Of a stretch of DNA of 49,039 bases, positions 1 to 8,154 are shown piece by piece (position 1 is the stretch's first letter; each line of letters starts with the position of its first letter). The notes under the pieces are model-generated. The model made no database searches and was not told the origin of the DNA. It worked only from the letters and a program-made list of their open reading frames with translations. Both the position numbers and the translations under genes were made by a program. The DNA is from Paraburkholderia sp. CNPSo 3274. Its GTDB lineage: Bacteria; Pseudomonadota; Gammaproteobacteria; Burkholderiales; Burkholderiaceae. Location: positions 1-49,039 of the forward strand of contig NZ_JAMBPR010000069.1 of the NCBI RefSeq assembly GCF_024206475.1, read 5' to 3'.

Positions 1-1
1 G

Positions 2-1171
2 GCATGCCCCGCGCCCGATGTTGCCACGCCGCTTCTGGGCGGCCTGACTCCGGCGCAGTTCATGCGCAAATACTGGCAGAAAAAGCCGCTGTTGATCCGC
101 CAGGCGATTCCCGACGTCGAAGCGCCGCTCTCGCGCGAAGCTCTCTTCGCGCTCGCAGACAGCGACGATGTCGAGTCGCGTCTCATCACACATTTTCGTC
201 GCCGCTGGGCGCTCGAACACGGCCCGTTTTCGCCGGACGAACTGCCCACGCCGAAGACCCGCCAGTGGACACTCCTCGTACAAGGCGCCGACCTGCACGA
301 CGACCGCGCGCGTGCCCTGCTCGAGCGCTTTCGCTTCGCGCCGGACGCTCGGCTCGACGACCTCATGATCTCGTACGCATCGGACGGCGGTGGTGTCGGC
401 CCGCACTTCGATTCGTATGATGTCTTCCTGCTGCAGGTGCAGGGCAAGCGCCGCTGGCGCATCGGCGCACAGCGCGACCTGTCGCTGCAGGAAGGCCTGC
501 CGCTCAAGGTTCTCGCGAACTTCCAACCTGAAGAAGAGTGGGTGCTGGAGCCGGGCGACATGCTGTACCTGCCGCCGCACATCGCGCACGACGGCATCGC
601 CGAAGGCGAATGCATGACGTGCTCGATCGGCTTTCGTTCTCCTTCCACGAACGAACTGACGAGCCAGTTTCTTTACTGGCTGGCCGAGCGCGGCGCCGAT
701 AACGGCAATGGCAAGCCCACGCTCTATCGCGACCCCGACCAGCCGGCCGTGGCGCATCCGGCGCAGCTTCCTCCGGCACTCGTAGAGCGTGTTGGCGGCG
801 TGCTTGCTAAAGTGCGCTGGAGCGCCGCCGACGTCTCCTCGTTCGTGGGTTCGTGGCTGTCCGAACCGAAAGCCAATGTTGTGTTCGACGCCCCCGCAAA
901 ACCGCTCGACGAAACCCGTTTCGTTGCGCAAGCGGCAAAAAACGGGATAACACTCGACCGCAGGACAATCCTGCTTTACGATTCGCGGTCGTATTACCTG
1001 AACGGGGAACAGTACTTGCTCAAAGAAGCAAGAAAGTGGCTGCCGGCAATGGCCGACAGGCGCTCTATGGACGGGAAACGCTTTGTAACACTCTCACACG
1101 ATTCGTGTGTGACAGCGTTGCTACACGAGTGGTATCGTGCGGGCTGGATTCGGACCGGGGTGCTTGCCTAA
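2..1171 (+). CDS. roxA: Cupin/JmjC-type ribosomal oxygenase (RoxA/YcfD family), 5' end missing
   Basis: The gene is cut by the left window edge. The frame is open from base 2, and the residues before the first ATG (base 62) read like family sequence (TPLLGGLTPAQFMRKYWQKK), so the true start lies outside. 389 residues are visible. The family is Fe(II)/2-oxoglutarate oxygenases that hydroxylate an arginine of ribosomal protein L16 (E. coli YcfD). Family signatures seen: YWQKKPLLIRQ near the N-terminus, DLMISYASDGGGVGPHFD with the HxD iron ligands (about 365-411), YDVFLLQVQGKRRWRIG, and LEPGDMLYLPPHIAHDG with the distal histidine (about 547-594). The C-terminal part is a dimerisation/winged-helix-like region. 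The exact substrate is inferred from the family. Sure of the family. Confidence 0.9.
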   Translation, partial: ACPAPDVATPLLGGLTPAQFMRKYWQKKPLLIRQAIPDVEAPLSREALFALADSDDVESRLITHFRRRWALEHGPFSPDELPTPKTRQWTLLVQGADLHDDRARALLERFRFAPDARLDDLMISYASDGGGVGPHFDSYDVFLLQVQGKRRWRIGAQRDLSLQEGLPLKVLANFQPEEEWVLEPGDMLYLPPHIAHDGIAEGECMTCSIGFRSPSTNELTSQFLYWLAERGADNGNGKPTLYRDPDQPAVAHPAQLPPALVERVGGVLAKVRWSAADVSSFVGSWLSEPKANVVFDAPAKPLDETRFVAQAAKNGITLDRRTILLYDSRSYYLNGEQYLLKEARKWLPAMADRRSMDGKRFVTLSHDSCVTALLHEWYRAGWIRTGVLA

Positions 1172-1239
1172 GCGCTTCGGACTGTTATACCGTACTAAAA
1201 TAGTGCTTGTATGAGAAAGACAACGTATTGTCCCCGGAT

Positions 1240-1271
1240 TTGTCGACGGTCGATACGAAAGTGCCTATAAT
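1240..1271 (+). promoter_or_regulatory. Candidate sigma-70 promoter for the small lipoprotein
   Basis: A perfect -10 hexamer TATAAT lies at 1266-1271. The best upstream -35-like element is TTGTCG at 1240-1245, but the 20-nt spacing is too long, so the -35 is weak. Transcription from here would give a leader of about 125 nt before the ATG at 1404. It is the strongest -10 element in the 232-base gap after the oxygenase gene. Confidence 0.45.
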
Positions 1272-1403
1272 TTCCGGCCAGGCCGTAGGGAAGATTCACG
1301 CTCTTGCAGTGCGTCTCCACCAGCGGCTCAGGTCGGTGTTGGGGCACATTTACCGGTATTATTTTGCGCTGTTGCTTACCTTTAACCATAAAAGGACGTG
1401 ATC

Positions 1404-1679
1404 ATGAAGAAATCCCTCCTCGTAGCATCCCTGCTGGCAGCTGTTGCACTCGCTGCGTGCAACAAGAGCAGCGACCAAGCTGCTGCGCCGGCTAGCGATG
1501 CTGCTGCTGCTTCGGCACCGGCTGCTGCTGCTTCGGATTCGGCAGCTGCTGCTTCGGGCGCTGCTGCTGCTGCGAGCGACGCTGCTGCTTCGGCTACCGC
1601 CGCTGCTTCGGACGCTGGCGCTGCTGCTTCGGACGCAGGCGCTTCGGCTCCGGCTGCTGCTTCGGGCGCAAGCCAGTAA
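1404..1679 (+). CDS. Small Ala/Ser-rich lipoprotein
   Basis: 91 residues. ATG 1404 is chosen because AAAGGA (1391-1396) sits 7 nt upstream; the GTG at 1398 would be too close. The N-terminus MKKSLLVASLLAAVALAAC is a lipoprotein signal peptide with an LAAC lipobox at Cys19. The mature part is almost wholly Ala, Ser, Asp, Gly and Pro (repeats such as ASDAAAAS) and has no recognisable fold. Alanine is coded mostly by GCT in runs of GCTGCTGCT, unlike the GCG/GCC-rich neighbours, which may reflect high expression or repeat expansion. Role unknown; it may be an abundant flexible cell-envelope lipoprotein. A bidirectional terminator follows. Confidence 0.85.
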   Translation: MKKSLLVASLLAAVALAACNKSSDQAAAPASDAAAASAPAAAASDSAAAASGAAAAASDAAASATAAASDAGAAASDAGASAPAAASGASQ

Positions 1680-1794
1680 GTTGCGTTCGCGCGACGCTCG
1701 CTTGGGACCTCGGTCCCGGTGGGCATCGCAGCGAACCGTCGTACGGTCTGCTGCTTGCGTCAAACGCGCTTCAGACATACGGCGGGCAAGCGAA

Positions 1795-1826
1795 AAAGCC
1801 ACGAATTTACGTTCGTGGCTTTTTTG
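1795..1826. terminator. Bidirectional intrinsic terminator
   Basis: Inverted repeat AAAGCCACGAA (1795-1805) / TTCGTGGCTTT (1812-1822), 6-nt loop, T-run on the + strand and matching A-run on the left. It lies between the lipoprotein gene and the convergent helicase gene, so it can end both transcripts. Confidence 0.85.
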
Positions 1827-1846
1827 TTATGCGGCGCGCATGAGAC

Positions 1847-4123
1847 TTAACGCGCTTCGCCAGACTCCCCTGCCTCCCCGTTCTTCTCTTCGAAGAACGC
1901 CTGCACCACTTCGATCTCCCGGGTCCGCTTGAACGGCGGCAGGCTTTGCCAGATACGTCGTCCATACGGTTTATCGACGAGACGGGTGTCGCAAATCATC
2001 AACACGCCGCGGTCGGTTTCCGCGCGAATCAGTCGCCCCGCGCCCTGCTTGAGCGTGATCACTGCCTGCGGGAGCTGGTGGACCGCGAACGGGCTCAGAC
2101 CTTTCTTCGCCAGCGCATCAAGGCGCGCAGCGAGCACTGGGTCATCGGGCGGCGCGAACGGCAACTTGTCGATGACCACGAGCGAGAGCGCATCGCCGCG
2201 CACGTCGACACCTTCCCAGAAGCTCTGGCTGCCCACGAGGATCGCGTTGCCATAGGCCCGGAAGCGCTCGAGCAGTTCCGTGCGGCTCGCGTCGCCCTGC
2301 ACAAGCAGCGGCGTATTCCAGCCGCGCGCCTCGATCGTGTCGCGCAGCTTCTGCGCAATGCGGTCGACAGCACGCAATGTCGTGCATAGCATGAAGACAC
2401 CGCCACCCGACGCCTCGATCGCCGGCAGCGCCGCGTCGAACACGGCGTCGGTGAACTGCGGCGAAGACGGCTGCGGCATGTTGCGCGGCACGTAAAGCAG
2501 CCCTTGCGTGGGATAGTCGAACGGGCTCGGCAGCGTCATCGAGCGGCGCGAACTCAGGCCCATTTGCGCCGCGTAGTGCGTGAAGTCACCACGCACCGAA
2601 AGCGTGGCCGACGTGAAGACCCACGTGCGCGGCACACCGGCGCGCTGCTTGGCGAAGATCGGCGCCACGGAAAGCGGGGTTTCGTGCAACTGCACCGTGT
2701 GCGAGAACACCTCGACCCAGCGGACTTTCTCGTCCGCGTCGTCCGGCGCGTGAGCGTTTTCGTCTTGCCCATCCGCATCGGCCTTGCGTGTTTCGCTCGA
2801 TGGGGCGGCGCCCGGCGGCACGGTCCAGCCCGCGAGGATGCCCTGCAGCTCGCGTGCGCGGCGCAGGCACGCTCCAATCGATTCGGCACGCTCGGCCTGC
2901 CCAGCGAGTGCCGTGGCAAGCGCACCCAGTTCGGTCTGCAGCGCGTCGAGCGCATCGAAGAGCGGGTGATCCTCGGGCAACTGCGTGATCGACAGCCGCA
3001 GCGAATCTTCCTTGAACGCGAGCCGCACGTCGCGCGCCGCGCGCTCCAGCGCCGCACCGAGCTTGACCCACTCCACCGCGTCGCGCGCATGGCTCAGGCC
3101 TTCGGCCACGCAATCGCGCGCGAGCTCGAGGAACTGCGCAGTCGAGAGCGTTTCGCCGAAAAAGAGCGTTGCCGTTTCGGGCAACTGGTGCGCTTCGTCG
3201 AAGATGATCGTATTCGCGCTCGGCAGCAGTTCGGCCATGCCGGTGTCGCGCAGCATGATGTCGGCGAAGAACAGATGGTGATTCACGACCACGATGTCGG
3301 CCTGCTGCGCCTCGCGACGCGCCTGCATCACGAAGCAGTCCTTGTAATGCGGGCACTCCTGGCCAAGACAGTTATCGCGCGTCGACGTGACCATCGACCA
3401 CACGGCCGCTGTCTCGGGCACGCTCGCGAGCTCGGCCTTGTCGCCCGAGCGCGTGATCTTCGCGAAGCGCACGATTTCCTGCAGATATGCGGTTTCCTGG
3501 CGCGACGGCAGCCGGCCGTTGTCGGCCGTGCGCTGCAGATAGTAGTGGCACAGATAGTTGGCGCGGCCCTTGAGCATCGCCACGCTCACGGGCACCGCCA
3601 GGGCATCGCGCACCGTGGGAATGTCGCGCGCGAAGAGCTGGTCCTGCAAATGCTTCGTGCCCGTCGAGACGACCACCTTGCCGCCCCACAGCATGGCCGG
3701 CACAAGGTACGCATAGGTCTTGCCAGTGCCCGTGCCTGCCTCGACGATCAGCGTGTTGTCGCCGTTTTCGGCCGCGGCGCGCACCGCTTCCTCGGCGCCG
3801 GGCTGCGCCGGCGCCGGCGCACCACGCTCGACCCGCCGCGCCGGGCGCGACTGGAGTTCGAACATCGCGGGGTCGGCCAGAGATTGCGCGGCGGCTTCCA
3901 TCGCGGCCGCGACCGCGCGAGCCATTTCGATCTGCGCAGCGCGTGGGCGATAGCCGTCGATCTCGCGGGCGAGCAAGCCGTCGGCCGCGAAGAGCTCCTC
4001 GAGCTCGGCAGCGCGGCGTGTGCTCAATACGGGTGCAGCGGCTGTTTGCGTCGCACGCGCGTCGGCCTCCGGCGCGCCGCCTTCGCGCGCGGGCCGGGAA
4101 CGGGAAACGGTCGTTGAATTCAA
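1847..4123 (-). CDS. yoaA: ATP-dependent DNA helicase, YoaA/DinG family (XPD-like, Fe-S)
   Basis: 758 residues, superfamily 2 helicase of the XPD/DinG group. Seen: Q-like motif around residues 59-68 (RPRAAQIEMA), Walker A GTGTGKT (130-136), four cysteines fitting the Fe-S cluster (Cys192, Cys252, Cys257, Cys263; second part CLGQECPHYKDC), DEAH box at 309-312 (FDEAHQLPE), and motif VI GAGRLIRAETDRG near the C-terminus. The sequence reads closer to E. coli YoaA than to DinG. In E. coli YoaA works with the HolC (chi) subunit of polymerase III in repair; that partner is inferred. Odd features: an extended low-complexity N-terminus (about 45 residues) and an Ala/Pro/Glu-rich insertion (about 80-122) between the Q motif and Walker A. 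It ends at the shared terminator. Confidence 0.93.
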   Translation of the reverse strand: MNSTTVSRSRPAREGGAPEADARATQTAAAPVLSTRRAAELEELFAADGLLAREIDGYRPRAAQIEMARAVAAAMEAAAQSLADPAMFELQSRPARRVERGAPAPAQPGAEEAVRAAAENGDNTLIVEAGTGTGKTYAYLVPAMLWGGKVVVSTGTKHLQDQLFARDIPTVRDALAVPVSVAMLKGRANYLCHYYLQRTADNGRLPSRQETAYLQEIVRFAKITRSGDKAELASVPETAAVWSMVTSTRDNCLGQECPHYKDCFVMQARREAQQADIVVVNHHLFFADIMLRDTGMAELLPSANTIIFDEAHQLPETATLFFGETLSTAQFLELARDCVAEGLSHARDAVEWVKLGAALERAARDVRLAFKEDSLRLSITQLPEDHPLFDALDALQTELGALATALAGQAERAESIGACLRRARELQGILAGWTVPPGAAPSSETRKADADGQDENAHAPDDADEKVRWVEVFSHTVQLHETPLSVAPIFAKQRAGVPRTWVFTSATLSVRGDFTHYAAQMGLSSRRSMTLPSPFDYPTQGLLYVPRNMPQPSSPQFTDAVFDAALPAIEASGGGVFMLCTTLRAVDRIAQKLRDTIEARGWNTPLLVQGDASRTELLERFRAYGNAILVGSQSFWEGVDVRGDALSLVVIDKLPFAPPDDPVLAARLDALAKKGLSPFAVHQLPQAVITLKQGAGRLIRAETDRGVLMICDTRLVDKPYGRRIWQSLPPFKRTREIEVVQAFFEEKNGEAGESGEAR

Positions 4124-4199
4124 GGCAAGCGGTTCCTGCTCGGTCCGGAAGGGCGCAACCCGCCGACTGCCGCGCCCCGGCGCCTGCCAGGACCCGGAA

Positions 4200-4433
4200 T
4201 CAGGCGTGCCCGTCCGAAGTCTTCGTTGAATCGGGGTCCAGCTGCAGTTGCAGCAGGAGGATGTTGTCCTTGACCTTGAGCTTGCGCTTCTTCAGTCGCT
4301 GCAGTTCGAGATCGTCATAGTCCGGGGTGTCGGACATCCTGTCTATCAGGCGGTCCAGATCGCCATGTTCCGATTCCAGTTGCAGAATGCGGTCACGAAG
4401 GACCTCGGTCTTGACTTCACGATGCTCGCGCAT
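4200..4433 (-). CDS. DUF465 (YdcH-type) small coiled-coil protein
   Basis: 77 residues, start supported by GGAGG a few bases upstream. The highly charged helical sequence contains the DUF465 hallmark, a long helix with LESEHGDLDRLIDRM, then a turn (SDTPDYDD) and LELQRLKKRKLKVKDNI. These short proteins are common in proteobacteria and have no assigned biochemical role. It lies 76 bp upstream of the helicase gene on the same strand and could share its transcript. Confidence 0.85.
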   Translation of the reverse strand: MREHREVKTEVLRDRILQLESEHGDLDRLIDRMSDTPDYDDLELQRLKKRKLKVKDNILLLQLQLDPDSTKTSDGHA

Positions 4434-4519
4434 GCTCGCCTCCTCGACATATGCGGCGCGCGCTTGCGAAGGACGACGCGCCTGAGGTTGCAGTCTGGCT
4501 GAAAAGCGTGCTACTCGTG

Positions 4520-5527
4520 CTACTGGTCCTGCTGTTCTTCCTGCTGCTTTTGCTGTTGCTGCTGCTGTTCTTCTTGTTGCTGCTTTTGCTGCGCCTTCTC
4601 GGCCGCCTGTTTCTGACGCTCTTCGACATCGCCCTTATGCTTCGCCGCGTCTTCCTGCTTCTGCTGGTAGCGCTGGGCCTTGTCGGCGCGTTCCTGAGCC
4701 TTTTGTTCGCCCTGGCGGCGCGCTTCATCAAGCTGGTTCTGGTAGTTTGCCTGCTTCTGGTCGTACGCCGCCTGGTTCGCATTGCGCTGCGATTGCTCGC
4801 CCTGGCGCTGTGCCTGAGCCAGCGCATGCTGCCGCTGCTTTTCCTGATACGCCTGCTCGTTCGCCGCACGCTGCGGCGCCTCGGCCTGGCGCTGCGCCTG
4901 ATCGAGCGCGTGTTGCTGCTGCTTCTGTTCGTACGCCTGTGCGCTTGCCGTTTCGTTGGCGGCGCGCTGCGGCGCATTGGCTGCGTCCTGCGCGCGTTGC
5001 AATGCGGCCTGCTGGTCGCGCTGCTGCGCATGCGCGGCACGTTTTTCGTCGTCGAGCGCCAGTTGCTCGCGGCGGATATCGGCCTGCACGACACGCATCT
5101 TGTCGCGCGCCTTGCCGATGCAATGATTCACGAAGAACGTGCTGTAGCAGTTGTGCTGCGCGACTGCATACTGATAGTCGTTCTCCGCGCTACGTCGGTC
5201 CAGCACCTGTTGCCGCGCGTCGAAATCGCTCTGCTGCGATTGTGGCGTGCCAGCGCCCCCAGCCGCGTCAGACGCCGCGAACGGCGCGCTGCCCGAAGCC
5301 GCCGGCTGCACCGGCGCAGTTGCCGCACCTTGCTGCTGCAGCGGCCCTGACACCCCGACCGCCTGCCCGAGGGCCGGAACGCTTGCACCAAGGCTCAACG
5401 CGACGGCACAAATTGCCCCAAGAGCGGGGAACCGCCGAGTGACGCCAACAGGCGTGCAAAACCGGGCAAGGGGCAAATCAGGCGAGAAGCGGGAGGTCGT
5501 CAACGTCTTCTGTGGGCAGCGGAACAT
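4520..5527 (-). CDS. Exported Gln-rich coiled-coil protein, TolA-like in composition
   Basis: 335 residues from the ATG at 5527; longer in-frame extensions upstream cover GC-rich leader sequence that does not look like protein. A hydrophobic stretch FPALGAICAVALSLGASVPA (33-52) followed by LGQA reads as a signal peptide. A Pro/Ala/Ser linker (60-105) leads to a short conserved-looking segment with two cysteines (Cys127, Cys136; HNCYSTFFVNHC) and RDKMR. After that come about four repeats of 28-32 residues (175-290; for example ALDQAQRQAEAPQRAANEQA), each close to four heptads, then a Gln/Glu/Lys tail. Burkholderiales carry many proteins of this look, often labelled colicin transporter or TolA-like on composition alone. 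I see no TolA C-terminal domain. A long periplasmic coiled coil is likely; function unknown. It is divergent from tex. Confidence 0.8.
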   Translation of the reverse strand: MFRCPQKTLTTSRFSPDLPLARFCTPVGVTRRFPALGAICAVALSLGASVPALGQAVGVSGPLQQQGAATAPVQPAASGSAPFAASDAAGGAGTPQSQQSDFDARQQVLDRRSAENDYQYAVAQHNCYSTFFVNHCIGKARDKMRVVQADIRREQLALDDEKRAAHAQQRDQQAALQRAQDAANAPQRAANETASAQAYEQKQQQHALDQAQRQAEAPQRAANEQAYQEKQRQHALAQAQRQGEQSQRNANQAAYDQKQANYQNQLDEARRQGEQKAQERADKAQRYQQKQEDAAKHKGDVEERQKQAAEKAQQKQQQEEQQQQQQKQQEEQQDQ

Positions 5528-5706
5528 GGCTGAAATTCTAACACCGCCCGGGTTGAGCGCTCGGCCATTTATGGCAAAATGCCCCGCTCCACCGGCCGGC
5601 GGGCGCACCCGGCAACGTGCCTTTTTGCACACTGGGCGCTTCGGGCGCTCGCGCCTGCACCGGCCGCCGGACCGCAAACCGATCCTCGCAGGAATATCCA
5701 GACCCT

Positions 5707-8058
5707 ATGACGGAAACCGTAGCACTCAAGATCGTCCAGCGTATCGCCACTGAACTGAGCGTGCAGCCGCGCCAGGTCGCAGCCGCCGTGCAGCTTCTCG
5801 ACGAAGGCTCGACCGTTCCGTTCATCGCCCGTTACCGCAAGGAAGTCACGGGCAATCTCGACGATACGCAACTGCGTACGCTCGAAGAGCGCCTGCTCTA
5901 TCTGCGCGAACTCGAAGACCGCCGCGCGACGATCCTCGCGAGCATCGAGCAACAAGGCAAGCTCACCGACGAATTGCGCAGCGCCATCGAAACCGCTGAC
6001 AGCAAGCAGGTCCTCGAAGACCTCTATCTGCCCTACAAGCCCAAGCGCCGCACGCGCGCGCAGATCGCACGCGAAGCCGGTCTGCAGCCGCTCGCCGATG
6101 CGCTACTCGCGAACCCGCTGCTCGACCCGCAAACGGAAGCTGCACAGTACGTGGACGCCGAAAAAGGTGTCGCCGACGTCAAGGCCGCGCTCGACGGCGC
6201 GCGCGACATCCTCTCCGAACAGTTCGGCGAAACGGCCGAGCTGCTCGGCAAGCTACGCGACTGGCTGCACAACCAGGGCGTTGTGATGTCGAGCGTGGTC
6301 GAGGGCAAGGAAAACGAGGAAGGCGAGAAGTTCCGCGACTACTACGACTATTCCGAGACCATCAAGACCGTGCCGTCGCACCGTGCGCTCGCGCTGTTCC
6401 GCGGCCGCAACGCCGGTGTGCTGATGGTCAAGCTCGGCGTCGGCGGCGAGCTGGACACGCAGGTGCCGCATCCGGGCGAAGCGATGATCGCGCGCCACTT
6501 CGGCATTGCGAACCAGAATCGCCCGGCCGACAAATGGCTCTCCGATGTCTGCCGCTGGTGCTGGCGCGTGAAGGTGCAGCCGCATATCGAAAACGAGCTG
6601 CTCACCAACCTGCGCGAGCAGGCGGAAAATGAAGCGATCCACGTGTTCGCGCGCAATCTCAAGGATCTGCTGCTTGCCGCGCCGGCCGGCCCCAAGGCCG
6701 TGATCGGCCTCGATCCGGGCCTGCGCACGGGCGTGAAGGTCGCCGTGGTCGACCGCACGGGCAAGCTGCTCGCCACCGACACGATCTACCCGCACGAGCC
6801 GCGCCGCGACTGGGACGGCTCGCTCGCGAAGCTCGCGCGCATCGCCGCGCAGACGCAAGCGGAACTCATCAGCATCGGCAACGGCACGGCCTCGCGTGAA
6901 ACGGACAAGCTCGCGAGCGAGCTGATCTCGAAGCATCCCGAATTCAAGCTGCAGAAGATCGTGGTTTCCGAAGCCGGCGCGTCGGTTTATTCGGCGTCCG
7001 AACTGGCTGCGAAGGAATTCCCCGAGCTCGACGTGTCGCTGCGCGGCGCCGTTTCCATCGCGCGCCGTCTGCAGGACCCGCTCGCCGAACTCGTGAAGAT
7101 CGAGCCGAAAGCGATTGGCGTGGGCCAGTACCAGCACGACGTGAACCAGCGCGAACTCGCGCGCTCGCTCGACGCCGTGGTCGAGGACTGCGTGAACGCC
7201 GTGGGCGTCGATGCGAACACGGCCTCCGTTGCCCTGCTCGCCCGCGTGTCGGGCCTGAACTCGACGCTCGCGCGCAATATCGTCGATTACCGCGATGCGA
7301 ACGGCCCGTTCCCTTCGCGCGAGCACCTGAAGAAAGTGCCGCGTCTGGGCGACAAGACCTTCGAGCAAGCCGCTGGCTTCCTGCGCATCAACGGCGGTGA
7401 CAATCCGCTCGATCGCTCGTCGGTGCACCCGGAAGCGTACCCCGTCGTCGAGCGCATGCTCGCGAAGATCAAGCGTACGATCGGCGACGTGCTCGGCAGC
7501 CGCGAAGCGCTTTCGGGCCTCGCACCCACCGAGTTCGTGGATGAACGTTTCGGTCTGCCGACGGTGCGCGACATCCTGAGCGAGCTGGAAAAGCCGGGCC
7601 GCGATCCGCGCCCCGAGTTCAAGACGGCAACGTTCCGCGATGGCGTCGAGAAAGTGTCCGACCTCGTGCCGGGCATGCTGCTCGAAGGCGTCGTGACGAA
7701 TGTGGCCGCGTTCGGCGCATTCATCGACGTGGGCGTGCATCAGGACGGGCTCGTGCACGTCTCTGCCATGTCGACGAAGTTCATCAAGGACCCGCACGAA
7801 GTCGTGAAGGCCGGTCAGGTCGTGAAGGTGAAGGTACTCGACGTCGACGTGAAGCGTCAGCGCATCGCGCTCACGATGCGTCTGGACGACGACCCCGCAA
7901 GCACCGGCGCGCCGCGTAGTGGCGGCAGCGCGGGCCAGCCGGGCAACCGCGACAATCGCGGCGGCGGCAATCGCGATAACCGTGGCGGCCAGCGTTCGCG
8001 CGATGCGGAGCCGGCGGGCGCGATGGCGGCGGCATTTGCGAAGCTCAAGCCACGCTGA
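5707..8058 (+). CDS. tex: Tex family RNA-binding transcription accessory protein
   Basis: 783 residues from ATG 5707 (start MTETVALKIVQRIATEL), with AGGAA about 12 nt upstream. Family layout is complete: N-terminal helical region with VPFIARYRKEVTGNLDD; YqgF/RNase H-like domain starting about residue 330 (AVIGLDPGLRTGVKVAVVD); helix-hairpin-helix pair about 512-560; S1 RNA-binding domain about 656-727 (VTNVAAFGAFIDVGVHQDGL). The last 45 residues are a Gly/Asn/Arg-rich tail, longer than in many Tex proteins, that could add RNA affinity. Tex binds nucleic acid and influences transcription; the mechanism is poorly defined. It is followed by a strong terminator. Confidence 0.95.
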   Translation: MTETVALKIVQRIATELSVQPRQVAAAVQLLDEGSTVPFIARYRKEVTGNLDDTQLRTLEERLLYLRELEDRRATILASIEQQGKLTDELRSAIETADSKQVLEDLYLPYKPKRRTRAQIAREAGLQPLADALLANPLLDPQTEAAQYVDAEKGVADVKAALDGARDILSEQFGETAELLGKLRDWLHNQGVVMSSVVEGKENEEGEKFRDYYDYSETIKTVPSHRALALFRGRNAGVLMVKLGVGGELDTQVPHPGEAMIARHFGIANQNRPADKWLSDVCRWCWRVKVQPHIENELLTNLREQAENEAIHVFARNLKDLLLAAPAGPKAVIGLDPGLRTGVKVAVVDRTGKLLATDTIYPHEPRRDWDGSLAKLARIAAQTQAELISIGNGTASRETDKLASELISKHPEFKLQKIVVSEAGASVYSASELAAKEFPELDVSLRGAVSIARRLQDPLAELVKIEPKAIGVGQYQHDVNQRELARSLDAVVEDCVNAVGVDANTASVALLARVSGLNSTLARNIVDYRDANGPFPSREHLKKVPRLGDKTFEQAAGFLRINGGDNPLDRSSVHPEAYPVVERMLAKIKRTIGDVLGSREALSGLAPTEFVDERFGLPTVRDILSELEKPGRDPRPEFKTATFRDGVEKVSDLVPGMLLEGVVTNVAAFGAFIDVGVHQDGLVHVSAMSTKFIKDPHEVVKAGQVVKVKVLDVDVKRQRIALTMRLDDDPASTGAPRSGGSAGQPGNRDNRGGGNRDNRGGQRSRDAEPAGAMAAAFAKLKPR

Positions 8059-8108
8059 TGTCCGCATGACGCAACGTGGGCCGCAACGGCTCACGTTGCA
8101 TGCGCAAC

Positions 8109-8135
8109 AAAAAAGGCACCCAGGGTGCCTTTTTT
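8109..8135. terminator. Bidirectional intrinsic terminator between tex and kup
   Basis: Stem AAAAAGGCACC (8110-8120) / GGTGCCTTTTT (8124-8134) with a 3-nt loop, T-run on the + strand and A-run on the other side. It sits between convergent tex and kup and can serve both. Confidence 0.88.
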
Positions 8136-8154
8136 ACTGGTCGAAACGACGCGA

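Noticed and set aside
2504..4117. 537-residue open frame on the + strand
   Set aside because: Antisense to the YoaA helicase; Arg/His-rich translation is the usual shadow in GC-rich DNA, and the minus-strand gene has clear motifs.
4451..5350. Leucine-rich 299-residue frame on the + strand, looking like a membrane protein
   Set aside because: It is the complement of CAG/CTG-rich Gln codons in the coiled-coil protein gene, which naturally reads as Leu on the other strand.
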